A stretch of DNA of 64,000 bases from Climacium dendroides (Eukaryota > Streptophyta > Bryopsida > Hypnales > Climaciaceae): the NCBI GenBank assembly GCA_950106755.1, contig OX467089.1, forward strand, positions 6,078,501-6,142,500. The letters run 5' to 3'. The translations under genes were made by a program, and so were the position numbers. The notes beneath the pieces were generated by a model. It searched no databases, had not been told where the DNA came from, and saw nothing but the letters and a program-made list of their open reading frames with translations. Within the stretch, counting starts at the first letter, position 1. The number at the start of each line of letters is the position of its first letter. This document shows positions 58,656 to 64,000 of the stretch, one piece after another.

Positions 58656-61014
58656 CTAATGAGGTGGATAACCAGGCTTGGCAGCTGGTGGGTATCCTGC
58701 CGGAGGGTATCCTGCAGGAGGGGGCTGAAAGGGGTTGGACTCCGCGGCCGGTGGATAGCCAGGCCGGTCGGTGGGTGACGGAGGGTACGCTGCATGTGAC
58801 GGTGTATGTGACGGTGTGGATACAGGGCCATATGGAGCTGCTCCACCTGGCATGGCCCCTCCAGAGAGGTTACCGTGACTTTGAGCCAACCGAACAGCCT
58901 CCTGCATGTTCTTTATTCCCTTGTCATAGTTCACGAAGCCCATGTACCAGAACTCATGTCCGTCTTTGGTCACTACCTGGATGTACTTGTCGGTCGGCTT
59001 CTTCTGATTGGCAACAGGAACCACCTCCCTCACTTTCTCCAAAGGAACGATGACCTGCACTCAAAATCATGGCCATGGTGTCCCGTGTTTAGCTTCCTCG
59101 TCATAATAACGTGAAGAACTCGGAAGGCATAAAGAGCAGATCAGTAAACCCCGAGTTTAACCCCAAATAGCCACTTCGGAGTTGAAACGAATAATTGGAA
59201 AGCTTCAAGGCAGGGGAAAAAAATGTACCAATAGAACAAAAAATCCGCGATGAGAATTGATGAGATGGACGAAACTATTATGACACGTACCTTGTAATAG
59301 CTGCTTTGCTGCTGACCGGGAGTAGGGTGGTACGTCAGTTCTCGGTCACTGCAGAAGGCAAACTTCAGATTCGTGATGTAGAGTGTGCCACTAACTGCGC
59401 CATTTGATGTAGAAAGATGGCATGCATACGTTTTCTTCAGATTCTCGTTCGCTTCAAATGGCCCAAAGGTTTGTTTATAGACGCCTTCGAACCCTCCCTC
59501 CCTCAACAACCTAGTCCCATGAGTAATCCTCCCGATAGCAGCATCTGGAAGAGAGCTACTTGTTTTCACTGCCAAACAAAATCAGAACACACTCAATGTC
59601 ATGCTCAACTAAAGCATTCGAGTTCACACACACCAAACGCTCAAGCAGTACTAGAATTTAAAGCAAATAGCACTACAACTGACTCAACACTAGAAAGAGA
59701 AATTCAAAACCAAAAATACCAAGCTGTAGGGCTGACTTACTGTGACCCCAGAAGCTCCCTGCAACGCTCTCGGCCTGTTTTCCCCACTTGCTCAAATACT
59801 CCATGGCACCTCCTGATACTCCCAACAAACCAGTTAGACACACATTCACCCTAAACAGCGAAGGAAATGTATATATTTTTAAAAGCGTCCCAAGTTCAGA
59901 AACCTCTACTTTACAACCAATTCTCTACTGATAAGCTGCAACCCTACAATTCGTGCAAAAATAAGTAATCTAAAGCACAATCAGTTTACCCAAACGCAAA
60001 ATACAAGAAATACTGTAACAGTGAGTGAAGCTCCATGCAGCTCCCCATACTCCCAACAAACCAGTCAGACACGAATTAACCCTAACCTAGCGAAGTAAAT
60101 AAAAAAATCTAAAAGAATTCTATAAGGTTCGCTTAGAAAAAGTCCAAGGCTCAGAAATCTCCAGTTTACAAACAATCAACCCTTGCTAACTTGTAACCCT
60201 ACAGTGTCCGGATGTTCATCAAATATTACAAACACATGTGCTCTACTGCACACTCAGCTAAACTAGCAAGCAACACCACAAAGGTGACTTCATTCACGCA
60301 TCACAAACCGATTAGATCGAGAAATGATCACCCCAACTAGCGAAGCAAGTAAACATTCCAAAAAAAAGGTCTTACAAAATCCATTCTAAAAGAAACTAAC
60401 TTAAAAAAAACTCTAGTTCACACCCAATCAATCATTGACAACTTGCAACCCTACCATTTCCGACACTCTCCAAACGTTACACCAAATACACCCTAAATCC
60501 TCAACACACAATAAACTAAACAAAATACACCCTAAATCCTCAACACACAATCAACTAAACAAAATACTAAAGAAAAAAGACGAGGAAGATGACATATTTG
60601 GGCAGTTTGGCTTCACTCCTAAAGAGGCAACTGCACTATCCGTTTCCGATGAAAAGGTCATGAATGGGCTGTCGGATGCTGTCAGACAAGTGAGAGATAT
60701 GCGCAAGGACAAGAGAAATTATGACAAACATCTGCTGAAAGAGTTCACCAAGGACGGGGTGTCTCTGTTCTTGATATGAACAGCAGCAGAGAAGGAGAAC
60801 CACAATGTGCTTAACGGGAAAAAAAATTTAAAAACCCAAAAAAACCCAAAAAACTGCGCCTTCACGACCATGTAAAGTTACCTCTTCCAGCTCCCGAAGC
60901 GGTCGGACTGGCTGCCGGCCTTCCGGAATCGGGATACGCCGACGTGCCTGCCGCGCCCGCCACTCCGCCGGGCACTCCTTGATTGTCATAGTGCGCATAC
61001 GGATTGCCACTCAT
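58656..61014 (-). CDS. GEM-like protein (GRAM domain, ABA-responsive type)
   Basis: Four exons on the minus strand: 61014-60882, 59812-59741, 59568-59291 and 59054-58656. Phases 1, 1, 0 match at every junction; the product is about 293 residues. The N-terminus (1-44) is a flexible Gly/Pro/Ala segment. KTSSSLPDAAIGRITHGTRL at 70-89 and EGGFEGVYKQTF after it are the hallmark lead-in of plant GEM-like proteins. The GRAM domain covers about 98-176 (LKKTYACHLSTSNGAVSGTL, FAFCSDREL, YYKVIVPLEKV), followed by KYIQVVTKDGHEFWYMGFVN. GRAM domains bind membrane lipids or proteins; family members are linked to ABA response, and Arabidopsis GEM to epidermal cell patterning. Which role applies here is unknown. 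The C-terminus is an unusual GYPPAGYPPA-rich tail. Confidence 0.92.
59799..60480. repeat. three tandem repeats in GEM-like intron 1
   Basis: Copies of about 200-250 bp start at roughly 59,799, 60,031 and 60,295. Shared blocks are ACTCCCAACAAACCAGT, ACCCTAA-CxAGCGAAG-AA-TAA, CTCAGAAxxTCxAGTTTACA and ACTTGxAACCCTAC. The first copy overlaps the exon 2 acceptor, so acceptor-like sequence was duplicated into the intron. Confidence 0.65.
60480..60565 (+). repeat. 41-bp tandem duplication
   Basis: Two near-identical units of ACACCCTAAATCCTCAACAC followed by ACAAT-AACTAAACAAAAT, within GEM-like intron 1. Confidence 0.85.
60566..60779 (+). pseudogene. coding-like fragment inside GEM-like intron 1
   Basis: Antisense to the host gene, an open frame reads EEDDIFGQFGFTPKEATALS ... 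LSDAVRQVRDMRKDKRNYDK and ends at TGA 60,777-60,779. Composition is clearly coding-like and unlike the flanking intron. An A-rich tract with repeated AAAACCC follows about 40 bp later, so it could be the 3' end of a retrocopy or a captured exon. I do not recognise the parent protein. No start is defined: the upstream part of the frame runs through the 41-bp repeats. Confidence 0.4.
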
Positions 61015-61440
61015 CCTTCCTCACTTCCTTCCTTCCCTCCTTCCCAGTTCTTCAATCCAAGCCCAAACTTTGCTCTGTTCTCTCCAAACGCAACCTCTGT
61101 GTTGGAAGTTTAGAAGTCACTCTTGATTTAGGAAAAGAGAATCACGGCAAGATCGAGCAGCACTACTGCAAAGAGCATGTGAAGGAGCGCAAGGTGAAGA
61201 AATGAACAGGATGTGTGAGCCTGGGGAGATGATCTAGGGACTGTTCTAGGGTTTCCGCGTGGAGGGCTGAGGAAGGGAATCCAGTCACTGGGTGGAACAA
61301 GTGGTCGGTCTGTCACGCTGCCAGCGCTGCCAGAGCGCTGGCTGCGTCATTCTGCCGACATCGCGCCTTCCTGGCACGGGCGCCTCTGCCACCATGCTCT
61401 GGTGCTCCAGGACCAACTTTCTACTGGGGTGGGTATCTTT
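61015..61440 (-). promoter_or_regulatory. leader and proximal promoter of the GEM-like gene
   Basis: Directly upstream of the ATG the minus strand is GA-rich (GGAAGGAAGG repeats), a common plant leader feature. GC-rich DNA continues to about 61,430 and then drops to AT-rich sequence. No TATA box was assigned. Confidence 0.4.
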
Positions 61441-61656
61441 TTTTTTTCTTAGTTTCTATTTAGGGTAGAACCACCCATAACCGACTGAATAAGCAACTGT
61501 GGACATTAGGCGAAGTACAGTAATGAAGCAAATGTTTTCACAAGTGCTGAGATAGAAAGGAGGGGGATTGCCAAAATTTGATAATTTTATTGCTTGAATT
61601 GGAATTGCTATGAAATTTGGGAAGGCAAAAGTTGGTCTGGACGCATGTCCAATGTG

Positions 61657-61892
61657 TACACTAAATAGTGAAATTAGGTTGCCTTACTCAGAAAAGTTAC
61701 CTCATGACTCACCACTTCTCCAGATGGAGGCACAACCAATTCTTTAAACCTGAGTCATGAACCAGTGCACCAACCCATGCAACACACATGGCTCCTACAT
61801 TAGTGTATCCTTCTACATAAATTATACATATTTATATAGTGTAGAATGTCGAGAAATTAGTGTGGGGCAACCTAATTTCACTATTTAGTGTA
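61657..61892. mobile_element. TA-flanked inverted-repeat element, 232 bp
   Basis: Perfect terminal inverted repeats of about 25 bp (CACTAAATAGTGAAATTAGG and onward to GCC), bordered by TA on both sides, around a non-coding interior. The TA flanks suit a mariner-type MITE. The ends also begin CACTA, but there is no matching 3-bp duplication. Confidence 0.55.
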
Positions 61893-62220
61893 GACTATTC
61901 CAAAATTGCTCATTTAAGAGACTGCTTCTTGTTCACTTTGGCACTCCAAACCAAGCAAGATGTGTCATGAAAAGAATGGAGGGATTGATGGTGGGAAATC
62001 AAGAAATCATGTTTGGAAATTAGTCCAACCTCTCTTGAATTTTAGCCCCTTTATTGATTGTTGATGGGGTTGTGGTTGGTGATGGATAGTTCTACTATAT
62101 AGATTTGTTTAATTTTCCTAAATTCTTGTTGGCAAGTGAAAGAAGACTCCAACAAGCAAAAGTTACGAAGGATCAAAGTGTTTTTGGGTAGATGTTCAAT
62201 AATCATTTCTTTTACTTAAG

Positions 62221-62322
62221 GTATGTTTGCACTTGGTGTTAGAAGTGTTGTTACTAAGAGTCTTAGATTTTGGACCAAATTCACATTCCAAACAACACTT
62301 CTAACACCAAGTGTGAACGTAC
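62221..62322. mobile_element. 102-bp foldback, 30-bp arms
   Basis: GTATGTTTGCACTTGGTGTT plus AGAAGTGTTG on the left is complementary to the right arm ending AGTGTGAACGTAC, with two or three mismatches. It lies where the dispersed repeat shared with 36.9 kb is interrupted (62,216 to about 62,769), so it is probably part of a nested insertion. Confidence 0.5.
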
Positions 62323-64000
62323 TTTTATACATGTAGAACCTTTCTTAGTGTATCCTCTCTTAACCCATAAACGACACAAAGGACATTTTCTCACCAATGA
62401 ATGGCAAAGAATCTCTCCATGTACAATAGAAGTGCAACTATTCATCCTCCAAATTTTGTGTGAAAAGGGAGGGTCTTCTACATTAGTATGTTTTTCAATG
62501 AGTGCTTTTTCATTTTTTTTAAAGCCAACAATTCACATGGGACCCAAATAGATGATTTTCATAGTGACCACTTCGTCATTCAAAGCTCAATGCATAAATA
62601 TCAATTATGGAGTTTGTAGGTGGGCTCAATTTGAAGCATGTTTTTTGAAAAAAACATGTTGGAACTTGATATCTATTAGGTGGTCATTATTATACCTCTC
62701 TTATGTAGGTTAATGCCTAAACCTCTCTTAGTATGCAATTCCAACACTATGCACTAAGAGAGGTTCTACTTGTATATTGATTTGGGAGATGTACTTGGAG
62801 ATGTACACAAAGTGTTGACAATGGTTTCATGAAGGGTGCAATTTTGGATGTATCCATCTTATTGTGGTGTACGGGGAGATGGATGTAGATTTTGAATGGT
62901 TTTGGAAAAATGAACTATGATATGAATAGAATCTAGCCACATTAGATCTTCATTTTTGCAAATTTTCATTTCCTTCCCATCTTTACATGAACTCATTCAC
63001 AACCTTGCATAATAACCATGAAGTACCAAGTGACTATAGTTGCATTGTTGAAAAAGAGGCAAACATTTTGTTTTCAACATGCTCAAATGTAAATAATTTA
63101 TTTCGTACATCTCTGGCAATAAGCTCTTGAAAACATTCATAATTCAAATTGTGGATATTGACTCTCTTAGAGATGAAGAGTTTGTTCATCTAAGGTTGAT
63201 TGCTTGACTTCATGCTTGACTTCATGCTTGACTTCAAAAAGTCACTAAAAAAGGAGACAAAAAATAGGACACTTTTTTTTTGCAATTACCCCAGTCAAGA
63301 AGTTTTGGCCAAGACATAGTTCTTTGAGACAACTGGTGGGATGTTGGAGAAGATGAAAAGACAAGGAAATGACGCTATAAGAAAATTGACCGGTTGTAGT
63401 ATAAACACCAAGTAGACAAGTCTTGTAGCTACAACTTCACAAATTGAAATCCATTAGAACTTCATCAAGGAGAAGAGGTGAAGAGCCAACTAATGCTATT
63501 GAAATAAAAGAAGCCCCTAATCTTATAGTTGAGATATGCTACAAGGAAAAGACAATAAATGAAATTGGAATTCTTCGGAAGCTAAGTTTCTTGTTGAGGA
63601 ATTGAAACCACCCAAAAAATTGACCTCAAAAGAACTTCCCTTACAAAAAGTATTGCCACATAGGCAGCCATGTCATTTTTTCATCCATACATGAAGTTTT
63701 CCACACGACAATTCTTCACGATAGTATAAATCCAATATGGTGATGAAAGAAATTTCTTCCAATTATATTGCTCCATCTCCGTACAATTCTTGATTGGTGC
63801 ACTTCTCCACTATAATGTAAAGTAACCTTAAGCTAGCATATGGTATTGCTTGATATCGTGTAATGTTGTTTCGAGATTGGTTGTTGGACTTAAGTTAAAT
63901 CATCATTTGGTGGTGATGGATATTTACTTTTTGGGTGGTTGCAGGCTACAATCTACTAGTTCTTAAACAAACTCTTTGTGCACTTTTGTGCATTTTGTGC
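62323..64000. repeat. dispersed repeat DNA, no gene
   Basis: 62,380-62,570 resembles the TTAA-type insertion at 41.6 kb. An inverted pair GTAGAACCTTTCTTAGTG / CACTAAGAGAGGTTCTAC lies at about 62,334 and 62,752. 62,925-63,065 is an inverted copy of 56,800-56,950. 63,293-64,000 is the second copy of the repeat at 48,773-49,470. A 12-bp triplication (TGCTTGACTTCA) occurs near 63,203-63,237. No gene. Confidence 0.55.

Noticed and set aside
58544..59053. ORFs of 100 and 136 codons at the GEM-like last exon
   Set aside because: Other-frame and antisense shadows of the proline-rich exon.

Overview
This is nuclear DNA from a land plant with a large, repeat-rich, AT-rich genome. Spliced plant-type genes (VPS29, a GEM-like GRAM protein) sit 5-20 kb apart among decayed transposons, foldback elements and microsatellites. 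A gymnosperm or fern would fit the low gene density, but I cannot place the species.

Layout. 0-3 kb has no confident gene. 3.2-5.5 kb holds a foldback element with long arms, followed by a decayed piggyBac-type transposase. 5.5-18 kb is AT-rich repeat sequence with a CACTA-type MITE, a foldback element, a (TA)n tract and a telomere-like minisatellite. 19.06-21.42 kb carries a six-exon gene of unknown function (gene 1). 24.5-26.7 kb is a non-autonomous CACTA transposon with exact ends, a 3-bp target duplication and a subterminal repeat array. 27-28.7 kb has unrecognised coding-like fragments. 29.7 kb is a long (TA)n/(T)n tract. 32.2-34.2 kb encodes a divergent AP2/ERF-like domain behind two predicted membrane segments, with one in-frame TAG. 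37.4-40.7 kb is a rearranged paralogue of gene 1 (gene 2) containing an exon-3/exon-1 chimera. Its 3' part lies in a 3.7-kb tandem duplication (about 40.18-47.85 kb). 51.57-52.99 kb is VPS29 (minus strand) and 58.66-61.01 kb is the GEM-like gene (minus strand).

How the parts relate. Genes 1 and 2 belong to one unrecognised family: every splice junction I assigned keeps phase, the modules are repeated in gene 2, and the promoter-proximal DNA is shared. VPS29 (retromer) and the GEM-like protein are ordinary single genes with no evident functional link to each other.

Most notable signal: a piggyBac transposase relic, plus two short insertions with CCC...GGG ends. One of these is flanked by exact TTAA on both sides, the other by GTAA and TTAA. 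Each insertion is present in only one half of the tandem duplication, so the other half serves as its empty site. PiggyBac-type activity is, to my knowledge, seldom described in land plants.
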